Source: Actinocorallia sp. API 0066
GTDB taxonomy: Bacteria; Actinomycetota; Actinomycetes; Streptosporangiales; Streptosporangiaceae
Assembly: GCF_020991275.1 (NCBI RefSeq)
Contig: NZ_JAJLQY010000001.1
Location: 1 to 64,000, forward strand
Reading direction: 5' to 3'
DNA length: 64,000 bases
A program made the translations under genes and the position numbers. The notes under the pieces are model-generated. The model saw nothing but the letters and a program-made list of their open reading frames with translations. It did no database searches and was not told the DNA's origin. This document shows positions 27,740 through 37,025 of the stretch, one piece after another. The first letter of the stretch is position 1. Every line of letters starts with the position of its first letter.

Positions 27740-29392
27740 TCAGCGGTTCTCGTCGAGGATCTGGGCGCGGAGGCGGTGGAAGTCGACGTCCTCGGCGGGG
27801 GCGGTGACGGGGCGGATGACGGCGGCCGCGGCGGCGCGTTGGCCGGACCCGGCGAGGGCGCGGGCCAGTTCGGTCTTCACGCCGGGGTCGGTGGGCAGCC
27901 GGGTGGCGGCGGCGCGCAGGAGTTCGACGGCCTCGGCGGAGCGGCCGCCCTGGAGGGACAGCCTTGCGAGGGCCGCCATGAGGACGCCGACCATCGCGCG
28001 GTCTCTACGGGACTCGAAGGTGTCCAGGAGCGTCATCGCGTTCTGGTAGGCGTCCTTGGCGTCGTGGTCCCTGTGCTGGGCGAAGGCGACGTTCCCGAGC
28101 AGCGTGTAGGCGTCTATCTTCAGCCGCCTGTCCGGGCCCGCCTGGGCGAGGACTTCGCCTGCGCGGTGTTCGGCCGCCTCGTGGTCGCCCGCCACAAGCG
28201 ACTGGACGGCGGCGGCGAGCCTGTCCTCGACGAGGTCGGGCTGATCGGGCCACGCGCGCGGGTCGGCGAGTAGGTCGAGCGGCGATAGCAGGCGGTCGCC
28301 GGCGATCCGGTAGACGGACGCCCCGTCCACGCGCGTGTGGTGCAGCACATAGCGGTCCACGAACATGGCGAGCGCGGCGGGCGGAAGCCCCGCAGACAGG
28401 ACCTCCGCTTCCGGGACGAGCCTCGCGTGTCCGGTAGCGGTCATGAAGGCTCCGGCGAACCACCGGTAGAGCCGGAGCCTGTCGCGCTCGAAGCCCGCGG
28501 CGACGGCGCCGAACACCTCGGCGAGCCGTTCGGCGAGGGCGGCGTCGACGTCGGCGGGTGTCACGGGCAGGTCGCGCGGACGGTCCCAGAGCCAGCGCCC
28601 CGCGGCGCGGACGTGCCACGGTTCGGCGGTAGGCAGCGGGTCGTCCTGGTACCTGCCGGTGGAGTCGTACCTCCGCAGTGCGCACAGCGCGCGCACGGTC
28701 TCGGTGATCTGCTCGCGGGGGGCAGGCGCACCGGCTGCCGCGAACGTCCGTTCCAGCACTTCCTTGGCGGCGGGAGGCCGCAGCCCGTCCAGGGCCACAA
28801 CGGCGACGCCGTCGGACTCCCCGGAGGAGGAGGCGCGCTCTCGTACCTCGTCCAGCAGGTCCTCCAGCCTGTCGTCCCGCACGCAGAACAGCAGGTGCAC
28901 GCGGGGCGCGGCGAGGAGCGCGTCGAGGACGTCGGCGCGTTCGGCGGCGCGCCTGCCTCGGAAGAGGTCCTCGGCCTGGTCGACGGCGGCGAGCAGCGGC
29001 GACATGCGCGACCTGTCCCGCAGGAAGGAGCCGATGGTGCCGGGCCGGACCATGACCTCCGCGCTCCACGTGCGCAGGAGGGAGACGGAGAAGAGGTTCC
29101 GGGCGGCGGTGGCGGCCTCCGGCAGCAGGGCGTCGCGCCCGGGGTGTCCGGAAGGCAGCACGTTGGCTCTGCGGGCGCGTAGCCGGGGGATGAGGGCGGC
29201 TTCCAGGAGCGAGGTCTTGCCTACGCCCGCGCGGCCGTGCAGGACGGTGACGCGCCCGCGACGCCACAGGTCCGCGACGGACTCTGTCTCGGCGTCGCGG
29301 CCGTGGAACTCCGCGCTCCGCATTTCGGAATAGGACCGAAACCCGGAAAACGGATTTCCTGACGGCTCCCCCGTCAGCCCTGATGGGGCCAT
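27740..29392 (-). CDS. nSTAND-type ATPase with C-terminal TPR-like repeats
   Basis: 550 aa. The N-terminus NPFSGFRSYSEMRSAEFHGR is the typical entry of novel-STAND proteins. The P-loop HGRAGVGKTSLLEAAL is at residues 52-67 and a Walker B-like LLAAVDQAEDLF near 133-144. A winged-helix-like middle follows, then about residues 420-530 form TPR-like repeats (AYTLLGNVAFAQHRDHDAKD, GRSAEAVELLRAAATRLP). In the literature such STAND ATPases are sensors in phage-defence and programmed-death systems. No effector domain is fused at either end, so it may act with the adjacent FxsA/FxsT-like genes. Confidence 0.8.
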   Translation of the reverse strand: MAPSGLTGEPSGNPFSGFRSYSEMRSAEFHGRDAETESVADLWRRGRVTVLHGRAGVGKTSLLEAALIPRLRARRANVLPSGHPGRDALLPEAATAARNLFSVSLLRTWSAEVMVRPGTIGSFLRDRSRMSPLLAAVDQAEDLFRGRRAAERADVLDALLAAPRVHLLFCVRDDRLEDLLDEVRERASSSGESDGVAVVALDGLRPPAAKEVLERTFAAAGAPAPREQITETVRALCALRRYDSTGRYQDDPLPTAEPWHVRAAGRWLWDRPRDLPVTPADVDAALAERLAEVFGAVAAGFERDRLRLYRWFAGAFMTATGHARLVPEAEVLSAGLPPAALAMFVDRYVLHHTRVDGASVYRIAGDRLLSPLDLLADPRAWPDQPDLVEDRLAAAVQSLVAGDHEAAEHRAGEVLAQAGPDRRLKIDAYTLLGNVAFAQHRDHDAKDAYQNAMTLLDTFESRRDRAMVGVLMAALARLSLQGGRSAEAVELLRAAATRLPTDPGVKTELARALAGSGQRAAAAAVIRPVTAPAEDVDFHRLRAQILDENR

Positions 29393-29477
29393 CGCCGGAA
29401 TCCACCCCGTTGTCCGTGACGGCTGTGTCGCCAGTAGCGATGATTTAGCCGGTCGTATCCGGATTGTCGCACGACGG

Positions 29478-29672
29478 TCACCTCGCCGCCCGCTCTTGCC
29501 GGTCCTCGTGATATCCGCCGCTCAGGAGAGGGTCCGCGGAGTCCCTTTCGCAGGCGAGAATTCGGGAGACGAAGGCCGTCACCTGTGCCGGTTCGATCGA
29601 TCGCACGTCCGACAGCCGCAGCGCCGTCACATCGGCCAGCTCCGTCGTGATGCCATCCGCAGGGGAATCCAT
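29478..29672 (-). CDS. FxsA-like 64-aa peptide, candidate RiPP precursor
   Basis: A 64-aa product from the ATG at 29672, preceded by AAGGAG at 7 nt. The N-terminal part TELADVTALRLSDVRSIEPA, QVTAFVSRIL fits the leader-like pattern of FxSxx-COOH (FxsA) peptides: an acidic start, alternating Leu and a terminal helix. The C-terminus is GGYHEDRQERAAR and lacks the FxSxx ending. It diverges from the FxsT-like gene with about 125 bp between starts. With a HExxH peptide hydroxylase in the same set, His, Asp or Gln in the tail are conceivable targets (inference). Confidence 0.6.
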   Translation of the reverse strand: MDSPADGITTELADVTALRLSDVRSIEPAQVTAFVSRILACERDSADPLLSGGYHEDRQERAAR

Positions 29673-29798
29673 CGCCCGGCTCCTTGTTAGACCTGCCCTC
29701 ATCATCCTAGACGGACCGGCTCGGGACCAGTATCGGTATGGTTTCATCAATCGGCCTTTCCCCGTACGATGATATTCTCGCGATTTCCCGGAGGGGCC

Positions 29799-32315
29799 AT
29801 GCCAGCCAACGAGTCAAGCCCCGGCGAGTCAAGGCCCGAGGTCTGGGGGCAGGTACCGCAGCGGAACATCCATTTCACCGGGCGTGAGGACCAGCTCGAA
29901 CAGCTCCGCGAGCTGGTGCGGGCCAGGCCGACGGCGGTGCTTCCGGCGGCGCTCTACGGCAAGGGCGGCGTCGGCAAGACGCAGATCGCCGTGGAGTACG
30001 TCTACCGCAACCTCGCGGACTACGACCTCGTCTGGTGGATTCCCTCGGAGTTCCCGGACAACGTGCGTGCCACGCTGAGCCAGCTCGCGCCGCACCTGGG
30101 TGTGCCCGTCAGCCAGAACGAGACGGTGGACCTCGTCATCCAGGCCCTCCGGGTGGGTCGTCCTTACGCGCGCTGGCTTCTGGTGTTCGACAACGCCGAC
30201 GACCCCGCCGACCTGGTGAACAGCTATCCCAGCGACGGCCCGGGCCACGTGCTGATCACGTCACGGAACTTCGATTGGGAAGGGGTCGCGCCTACGATCA
30301 CCGTCCCGGAGTTCTCGCCCAAGGAGAGCCGCGACTTCCTGCACCGCAGGCTGCCGTCCCTGGGCGACGAGCAGGCCGACGCGCTCGCGGGCGAGCTGGG
30401 CCACCTGCCCTTGGCGCTGGAGCAGGCGGGCAGCATGCAGGCCCAGACGGGCATGCCGTCGGAGGAGTACCTGGAGGTCCTCCGCACCAAGGCCGGCGAG
30501 CTCATGGCCGAGGGCAAGCCGGTGGAGTACCCGGTGCCGCTCGCGGCCACCTGGAGCGTCTCGTTGGAGAGCCTGCGAGACAAGAGCGAGCCTGCGGTCG
30601 AGCTGCTTGAGCTGCTCGCCTTCTTCGGCCCCGAGGCGCTGCCGCGCTCGGTGCTGAGCGTCGGCCCCGGCGTCGTCGAGGGCGACCTGGGAGAGACTCT
30701 CAGCAGCCCGCTCCGGTTCAACCGGGCGGTGGGACTCCTGCGCCGCTACTCCTTCATCGACGTGGACGTCGAGCGTAGGACGGTGCAGATGCACCGGCTG
30801 TTCCAGAGCTTCACCCGGGAGGACGCCAGCGCGGACTCCAGGGCGACGAGCCTGAAGAACGTCAGGCGGCTGCTGGCCAACGCGCTCGCCGACCCGCGCT
30901 CGCCGGACGCCCCGGCCGACTGGCCGCTCTTCGCGTCCGTCCTGCCGCACCTGGAGCCGTCGGAGGCGCTGCGCCACCCTGAGGAGCCGACCACCAGGCA
31001 TCTCCTGCAGGCGGCGGTGCGGTACCTGCACTCGGCAGGCGACCCGCTGGCTTCCGAGCGGCTGGCGCGCCGCGTCCTACGGCGGTGGAAGGACGCGCCG
31101 GAGGTGCCCGTGGCGGAGTTGTGCGCCCTACGCCGCAACCTCGGCAACGCGCTACGCGACCTGGGTTCCTACGCCGAGGCGCACCGGCTGGACGTCGAGA
31201 CGGCGGCGCTGGGCGAGGCGCACCTGGACCGCGACCACCGCGAACTGCTCCTTCTGGTCAACAGCCTCAGCACGGACCTTCGCGCCACCGGCGACTTCAT
31301 CGGTGCCTACCGCCTCAACGAGCGCGAAGTGCCACGGCACCGGCGCGTCCTGGGCGAGAAGGACAGGCTGACCCTCAGCCTGGAACTCGACCTCGCGCTC
31401 GACATGATGCTGGCCGGGGAGTTCCCCGAAGTGATCGCCCTGCTGAGCCGCATCTACGACGACCGGCGCGCGCTGCACGGTTCGGAGGAGCACCCGGCCG
31501 TCCAGGTGGTCCTGAACAACCTCGTGCGGGCGATCAGGCTCGGCGGCGACTACGGGGACGCCAGGGAGCAGAACGAGACGGTCTACGGCATGGTCCTGGC
31601 CACCCGCGGCCCCGACCACGTCCGGACGATGCGGGCGGCCAACGACTTCGCCATCGCCTTGCGCCTCGCCGAAGGGGCCAGCCCTGACGCCGTCGCCTTC
31701 GCCGAGGAGAGGCACGCGCGTTACGGGAGCGCGCTCTGGGCACGGCACCCCGACAAGGTCGCCGCGGAGATCCTGCTTTCGAACGTCTACCGGGAGGCGG
31801 GCAAGCTCACGGAGGCGGACGAGCTGCTACGCCGCGCCCACACGCGCATGCTGGCCATCTATGACGACGACCACCCTTACGTGCAGGGCGTGCGCAGCAA
31901 CCTCGCGCTGCTGAACCGGCTGCAAGGCGAGCCGGAGGAGGCGGTGGCGCTCAGCGAGCACGCGGTGGCGAGCCAGGACGCCCGGCTGCGGGGCCGGAGC
32001 TTCCTGCAGGTCTGCTGCGCGGTGAACCTCGCGGGCGACCTGGCGGCGGCCCGGCGGCTCCCCGAGGCGGTCGAACGCGGCGAGTCCACGCTGGCCCTCG
32101 CCGTCGAGCGGCTCGGCGAAAGGCACCCCGTCACCCTCGGCTGCCGTTTCAACCTCGGTCTTGACCTAGCCGCCACCGATCCAGAGCGGGCCCTCGTCCT
32201 ACGCGAGGAGGCGACGCGGGCGATGGAGGCGCGGCTCGGCCGCCAGCACCCGCGGGTCGCCGCGATGGCCGCGGGCGAGCGGATGGACTTCGATTTCGAC
32301 CCGTCCCCGATCTGA
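29799..32315 (+). CDS. FxsT-like STAND NTPase with tetratricopeptide repeats
   Basis: 838 aa from the ATG at 29799 (GGAGGGG upstream). The start VWGQVPQRNIHFTGREDQLE and the P-loop ALYGKGGVGKTQIAVEY, followed by YDLVWWIPSE and Walker B RWLLVFDNADD, match the FxSxx-COOH system tetratricopeptide protein. NB-ARC-like GHLPLALEQAGSM and a winged-helix region follow, then from about residue 410 many TPR units (GSYAEAHRLDVETAALGEAH, PDKVAAEILLSNVYREAGKL). In that system it accompanies FxsA and a modifying enzyme; its role is undefined, possibly a sensor that reads the modified peptide. Confidence 0.88.
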   Translation: MPANESSPGESRPEVWGQVPQRNIHFTGREDQLEQLRELVRARPTAVLPAALYGKGGVGKTQIAVEYVYRNLADYDLVWWIPSEFPDNVRATLSQLAPHLGVPVSQNETVDLVIQALRVGRPYARWLLVFDNADDPADLVNSYPSDGPGHVLITSRNFDWEGVAPTITVPEFSPKESRDFLHRRLPSLGDEQADALAGELGHLPLALEQAGSMQAQTGMPSEEYLEVLRTKAGELMAEGKPVEYPVPLAATWSVSLESLRDKSEPAVELLELLAFFGPEALPRSVLSVGPGVVEGDLGETLSSPLRFNRAVGLLRRYSFIDVDVERRTVQMHRLFQSFTREDASADSRATSLKNVRRLLANALADPRSPDAPADWPLFASVLPHLEPSEALRHPEEPTTRHLLQAAVRYLHSAGDPLASERLARRVLRRWKDAPEVPVAELCALRRNLGNALRDLGSYAEAHRLDVETAALGEAHLDRDHRELLLLVNSLSTDLRATGDFIGAYRLNEREVPRHRRVLGEKDRLTLSLELDLALDMMLAGEFPEVIALLSRIYDDRRALHGSEEHPAVQVVLNNLVRAIRLGGDYGDAREQNETVYGMVLATRGPDHVRTMRAANDFAIALRLAEGASPDAVAFAEERHARYGSALWARHPDKVAAEILLSNVYREAGKLTEADELLRRAHTRMLAIYDDDHPYVQGVRSNLALLNRLQGEPEEAVALSEHAVASQDARLRGRSFLQVCCAVNLAGDLAAARRLPEAVERGESTLALAVERLGERHPVTLGCRFNLGLDLAATDPERALVLREEATRAMEARLGRQHPRVAAMAAGERMDFDFDPSPI

Positions 32316-32323
32316 CCCCGGCC

Positions 32324-33508
32324 TCACGGGGTGGCGTAGCGGTGCCGGTGCCGAGTGGCCTGCGCGCGGGCGGTCACCCGCGCGGACGGCGGGACGGGCC
32401 GGGCGGCCAGCGTGTCGAGCGTCCGGTTCATGCCCGCGAGGAAGGCCCGGCCCAGCTCGGTGAGGGGGACCTCGGCGGCGATGAGGCGCGCGGTGTCGCG
32501 CGCGGCGTCCCGCCAGCGGCAGAAGCGGATGTGCGCGGCCTCGGTCTCGGCGCGGGTGCCCGCCAGGCGCCGCCTGCGGTCCCAGAAGGCGGCGACGCCC
32601 ATGTGCGCGTAGGTGCCCTGCAGGAGGCCCGTCGCGGGGCGCGGGTCGCGGCGCCAGGGCGCGTAGTGCAGGGTCGCGGGACGGTCGGGCGCGATGAGGT
32701 CGACGAGCTGGGTCAGCATGCTCAGCTTCGCGTGCTGGGCCTCGTGCACGAACGTCTCGGCGAGCGTCACGGGGTCGTCGGGCCGGGTGCAGGCGAGGGC
32801 CCCGAACGTCCTCCGGGAGCTGCCGCTGAGCGGGCCTCCGTCGCGCGTGGCGAGTGGTACCACCACCGAGAACGCCTCGCGTATCTCTGGGTGGAAGTCC
32901 GGATGGTCCCTGGAAAGGATGCGGGCGGCCTCGCCTACCATCGCGCTCCAGTGGGCGAGCTCCTCGCCTCGTAGGGACAGCACGGAGGCGTTCGCGGGAA
33001 AGGCGTCCGGTGGGACGAACGCGTAAGGGTCGAGATCGTCGAACGTCAGATGAAGGCCGTGCGCTCGGATGGACGACAGGGGACGCACCACCCTTGGACG
33101 TCCCCCGGGCCCCGGCACGGCGTAGCCCAAGGACGGCAGCAGTAGCGCGTCATCGATAGGCGGGCACGGAATTCCGGCACGCACGGCCGCCGCGGCGGCG
33201 ACCCCCGTCATGAGTCGCGCCGGAGCCGGATTCCCCGCGCGCGCGGAACGCAACGCATAAAGCGCCCAACAGCCGATCGACGGATAACGCAGCACCCGTT
33301 CCGTCTCTTCCGGAGCCCGTTCATGGGCCTCGACCAGAAGCCCGAACGCCGAGGCGACGTCGTCGTCCCCCGCCTCGTCACCCACCGCCCGCACCAACAC
33401 AACAGCCCGCGCCCGGGCGACCCGTTGCAGAAACCTCAGGGCCTCCGGACTTCCACCCCCCGCCGCGATCCGCTCGAACACCGGACGGGGAAGAACCACG
33501 CGGTCCAT
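32324..33508 (-). CDS. HExxH-motif peptide beta-hydroxylase-like protein (FxsB C-domain type)
   Basis: 394 aa. The metal-binding HEAQH is at residues 255-259 in AETFVHEAQHAKLSMLTQL. The conserved second block YAPWRRDPRPATGLLQGTYA, HMGVAAFW follows; its His is a likely third ligand. The block is typical of the HEXXH domain that is often fused to radical SAM FxsB and that databases label aKG-HExxH-type peptide beta-hydroxylase. The radical SAM part is absent. It is convergent with, and 8 nt from, the FxsT-like gene. The predicted reaction is iron/2-oxoglutarate-dependent hydroxylation of a peptide side chain (family knowledge). Confidence 0.8.
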   Translation of the reverse strand: MDRVVLPRPVFERIAAGGGSPEALRFLQRVARARAVVLVRAVGDEAGDDDVASAFGLLVEAHERAPEETERVLRYPSIGCWALYALRSARAGNPAPARLMTGVAAAAAVRAGIPCPPIDDALLLPSLGYAVPGPGGRPRVVRPLSSIRAHGLHLTFDDLDPYAFVPPDAFPANASVLSLRGEELAHWSAMVGEAARILSRDHPDFHPEIREAFSVVVPLATRDGGPLSGSSRRTFGALACTRPDDPVTLAETFVHEAQHAKLSMLTQLVDLIAPDRPATLHYAPWRRDPRPATGLLQGTYAHMGVAAFWDRRRRLAGTRAETEAAHIRFCRWRDAARDTARLIAAEVPLTELGRAFLAGMNRTLDTLAARPVPPSARVTARAQATRHRHRYATP

Positions 33509-34296
33509 CGTTCACCGACCCATCTCTGCTGGAGATTTACCCCAATTATCCACATCCGTGGATTTCTCCAAGTGTCACATGCCATGACCGGCTATTAGCC
33601 GGCGTGGATCGGCGCATTCGGGACGGAGGCGCGAGCGCATCCGGCAATAGCCGGTGTTCAGATCCCGGGGCGGCCGCCGCTCCAAGATCCACGGCGAACC
33701 ATGACAGGCCGTGCGCCGAGCGGACGAGTCCGTAGCCGTCGGTCGTGGGACGCCGGAGAAGCAACCGCACTCAGGGTTGGCCGCGAACGGTCCTGCAGGA
33801 CCGCGTCGGACAGGGGCGCCTTCGACGAACGGCGATCCGCATCCCTTCGTCCCCGCGTCCTCGGGACGGCGTGGCGCCGGACGCCGCGTGTTCACCGCGA
33901 CGCCGTCGCGTTCGCGACTCGTCCGGCTTGGACGGCCACGCCCTCGGGCTGTCCGCGCCCTGGGGGCGGGACGTGCCGGCGGACCCCACGCGCCGTCCGT
34001 CCGTGACGAGTGGGGGATATGTCGGCTTTGTAGGCCGTTTATGGCCTTCGTCTAGTTGGGCGGTGTGCCGGTTTCGGTCGATAGATTCCCTCAAATGAGG
34101 GAGTCTGGATTGTGGGTGGTTTGTAGGGTGATGTCGGGATAGTCCGAGGTGTTGGGTCATGCAACACATTTCATCGATAACAAAACAGGAAATATCCCGT
34201 GGCGGAATGTCGCTTGCGCGGGATTTGACCTAGCGTCTGTTCCTGCTCCGGCGGGGTGGTGCTTCGGGGCGAAGACGTCGAAGGGGGTCTCGGCGG
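33509..34296. other. Intergenic, inverted repeats, no gene
   Basis: About 790 bp upstream of the Hsp70-motor operon. No frame gives a credible product. Visible structures: arms ACCGGCTATTAGCC (near 33588) and GGCAATAGCCGGTG (near 33644); a hairpin GATTCCCTC-AAAT-GAGGGAGTC near 34083; and a palindrome GTGTTG...CAACAC at about 34150-34167. The AT-richer stretch at 34080-34210 is the most likely promoter and operator zone of the operon. Confidence 0.5.
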
Positions 34297-37023
34297 GTGG
34301 GCGGGTGGAGCGCTGGAGAATGGTGCAGGGCCTGCGGCGACGTGGAAAGCGCCGCCGCGGTCTGCGGAAGGTGCGGGACGCCGCTCGCCCGGCCGCATCC
34401 CGGGCCGACGCGCGTCGGGCTCGTGGTGAAGGTGGGCGGGATGATCCTGCGGACCCGGGCGGGCGTCGTGATCGGCGAGTCCGCGCACACCGTCTCGCTG
34501 CTGTCCAAGGACGCGCGGGCCGACGAGACGCCCCTCGCCGACTTCGAGCGGATGCAGCCGCTCGCCGTGCCGGGGCCGCCCGTTTTCGGCGCCGCGGGAC
34601 GGTTGTGGCGGGCCGCCGGGGCCGTCAGGGTCGGCCAGCTCAACGCCGCGTGGGATCCGCGCGTCGCCGAGGGCGCCGCCGGCGCGTTCGCGGCGGGCGA
34701 CCTGGGGGCGCGCAGGGCCGCCGCCCGTGACGCCCTCCTGCTCGCGATGGACGGCGCGCTCGACCTGTTGGGGCTCAGCCCCACCGAGGCGCTGTGGTAC
34801 CGGGCCCACGCGGCCGTCATGGGCGGCAGGATCGACCTCGGCGTCGACCTGCTGTCCCGGCTGCCGAACGGCGCCTACCCGGCCGTCGTGCCCCTGCTGG
34901 CCACCGCCGTGCCCAGGCTGCTCGCCGAACCGCGCCTCGCGGCGCGCGCCGCCATGCTCGTCGCGCCGTTCGCCGCAGGTCGGTCGGTCGTCTCCGCCGA
35001 CGGCACGCCGGACCGGGCGTGGCCCGAGGCCGCCGAGCTGCACGGGGCGCTCGTGCCCACGCCGCCGCCGGACGCCGTCGCGCTCGCCGAGTCCGCCGCG
35101 ACCCGCCTGGACGGGCAGGAGCAGCGGATCGCCATGGTCACGGCCCAGGCGCTCGCGCGGGAACTCGGTCTTCCGCGCGTCCACGGGGACCTGCCTCATG
35201 TGATGGGCCTCAACGCCTACCTCACCGGACGCGAAGGCCACAGCGTCAACGAGCGGGTGGAGGAACTGTTCGCCGTTCCGGTGCCTTTGCTCGACGACCT
35301 GATCGACCGGGGAGGGCTGAGCCGCCCGCCGGAGTCGCCGCGTTGGCCGGGGGGCGCGCGGGCACACGTGCGGGCGCGTCTCGACCCCGGCGGCGCCACG
35401 GTCGAGGAGCTGACGATGGCCGGGTTCGCCGGTGAGCTGGCGCGCCGCCGCTACCTCGCGGGTGACGGCGACGCCCTGTCCGCGCTCCCCGACGACCCTG
35501 CCGTCCGCCACTACCGCGCCCTGCTCGCCTTCCGCGACGACCCGCGCAAGGTGCCGGACGAAGGGCTGTTCCCCGGAGCGGTGGAGCCGCTCACCGAGGT
35601 GGCGGCGGTGCTCGCGGCGGCCCGCCGGGGCAGGACCGTCGAGATCTCGGCGGCCCTGGCGGCGGACGCCAGCCTCCGGCCGCCGCTCACCGACGCGGCG
35701 ATCGCGGGCGCGGTCGGCCTGAGCGCGGAGCTGCGCGCCGCCCATCCGGGCTGCGCGGACTGGCTCGACCTGTGCGCCGTCCGCGCGCAGATCCACGCGG
35801 GCGCATGGGCGGCGGCCGGGCACGCCGCGCGGGGCCTGGCCGCCCGCACCGGCGACCCCGCCGTCCACGACGAGGCGCTGAACCTCGCGGCGCTCGCCGA
35901 CCTTGAGGGCGGCGACGCGGAGACTGCCGTGCGCGTCCTCGACGCGGTGCTCGCCGAACGGCCTAACCCGAGGCTCGTCGTCAACGCCGCCGTCGCCGCC
36001 GCGGAGACCGGGGACCTCGCGGAGGCCATGGCAAGGCTCGTCACGGTGTGGGAGACGCACCCGGACCCGGCGGCGAAGAAGGCGGTCGAGAGCCGGGCCC
36101 TCATCCTGTGGCTTCAGTCTCCCGACCCCGAAGCGCCGGACGCCCTGCGTGAACTGTTCCACCGGGCGCTGTCCCGGCCGCAGGAGGACGACGACCATTA
36201 CCGTCTCCTGCTGCGCCAGGCCGCCGCCCACGACGCCGACTGGCTGGCCGCCGCCTCCGTCGTCGCCAAGGACGACGGCGACCAGAGGGACGCGTTGCAC
36301 TACTACCGAGTCCGTGCCCGTGCCTCCTCCGAGCGTTACGAGACGCTGATGGACGAGGCGATGGGGGTTCTGGGCGGGCTCGCCGCCCGCCCCGACCCGG
36401 CCCCGTGGGTGACGGTCGAACTGGACCGGATGGTCGGGTTCCTCATGGAGGCGGTCCATGTCCCGTTCGGGGAGGCGTTCTACGTCCTCGGCATGGTCGA
36501 ACGGCTAGCGGACGCGGGAGTTCTCACGCCGGCGGCGGAGATCGTCCTTTCGGTGCAGGTGGGCGCGCACCTCGCTGTGTTCTTCGGCGGGCAGGAGGAG
36601 GCGGGGTGCCTTACCGAGGACGCGGAGCGGCGCTGGCTGTTCCGGCCCGCGGAACGTTACCGGCGACTGCGCGACGGCCCAGCGGACGACGATCCCGGCG
36701 ACGGCGTGGGCGAGGAGGTCGTGCGCTGCCTGGCGATGGCGCAGCTCGCGCTGTTCAAGTACGCGGACACTGAGTTCGACCGGTTCAGCGAGCTGTGGAA
36801 CGACGCCATAGACAAGGCCGACGTCATGCAGGGCGACCGGGTCGTCGCGTTTCTGCGTGATCTCTTGAAGGACGTCCGTCCCTACCCGAGCCGGTTGCGC
36901 CGCTATCAGACGCTTTCGGTGGGCCTGCCCACTGAGGAAGAGCACGCCGAGCAGTTCCGGATCATCGGGAAAGCCTGCGACGGATGGGACGGCCAGCTGG
37001 AGCGGTTGCGGAAGGCGGTGTGA
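34297..37023 (+). CDS. Zinc-ribbon protein with long alpha-helical repeat region
   Basis: 908 aa from the GTG at 34297. The N-terminus has CRACGDVESAAAVCGRCG, a Cx2C-x9-Cx2C zinc ribbon. It is followed by a small beta-rich segment (VGGMILRTRAGVVIGES) and then about 750 residues of Ala/Leu/Asp-rich helices resembling degenerate TPR repeats (ALNLAALADLEGGDAETAVR, DALHYYRVRARASSERYE). No enzyme motif is visible. It is first in a nine-gene co-directional run and ends with a 4-nt style overlap to the J-like gene. A scaffold or co-chaperone adaptor is plausible (inference). Confidence 0.8.
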   Translation: MGGWSAGEWCRACGDVESAAAVCGRCGTPLARPHPGPTRVGLVVKVGGMILRTRAGVVIGESAHTVSLLSKDARADETPLADFERMQPLAVPGPPVFGAAGRLWRAAGAVRVGQLNAAWDPRVAEGAAGAFAAGDLGARRAAARDALLLAMDGALDLLGLSPTEALWYRAHAAVMGGRIDLGVDLLSRLPNGAYPAVVPLLATAVPRLLAEPRLAARAAMLVAPFAAGRSVVSADGTPDRAWPEAAELHGALVPTPPPDAVALAESAATRLDGQEQRIAMVTAQALARELGLPRVHGDLPHVMGLNAYLTGREGHSVNERVEELFAVPVPLLDDLIDRGGLSRPPESPRWPGGARAHVRARLDPGGATVEELTMAGFAGELARRRYLAGDGDALSALPDDPAVRHYRALLAFRDDPRKVPDEGLFPGAVEPLTEVAAVLAAARRGRTVEISAALAADASLRPPLTDAAIAGAVGLSAELRAAHPGCADWLDLCAVRAQIHAGAWAAAGHAARGLAARTGDPAVHDEALNLAALADLEGGDAETAVRVLDAVLAERPNPRLVVNAAVAAAETGDLAEAMARLVTVWETHPDPAAKKAVESRALILWLQSPDPEAPDALRELFHRALSRPQEDDDHYRLLLRQAAAHDADWLAAASVVAKDDGDQRDALHYYRVRARASSERYETLMDEAMGVLGGLAARPDPAPWVTVELDRMVGFLMEAVHVPFGEAFYVLGMVERLADAGVLTPAAEIVLSVQVGAHLAVFFGGQEEAGCLTEDAERRWLFRPAERYRRLRDGPADDDPGDGVGEEVVRCLAMAQLALFKYADTEFDRFSELWNDAIDKADVMQGDRVVAFLRDLLKDVRPYPSRLRRYQTLSVGLPTEEEHAEQFRIIGKACDGWDGQLERLRKAV

Positions 37024-37025
37024 CG

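Noticed and set aside
33575-33895. A 106-codon minus-strand frame in the gap before the Hsp70 operon
   Set aside because: Pro/Arg-rich, no ribosome site, no conserved pattern.
34171-36459. A 762-codon minus-strand open frame
   Set aside because: Antisense to the zinc-ribbon/helical-repeat gene; composition is Arg/Gly/Val rich with no domain.
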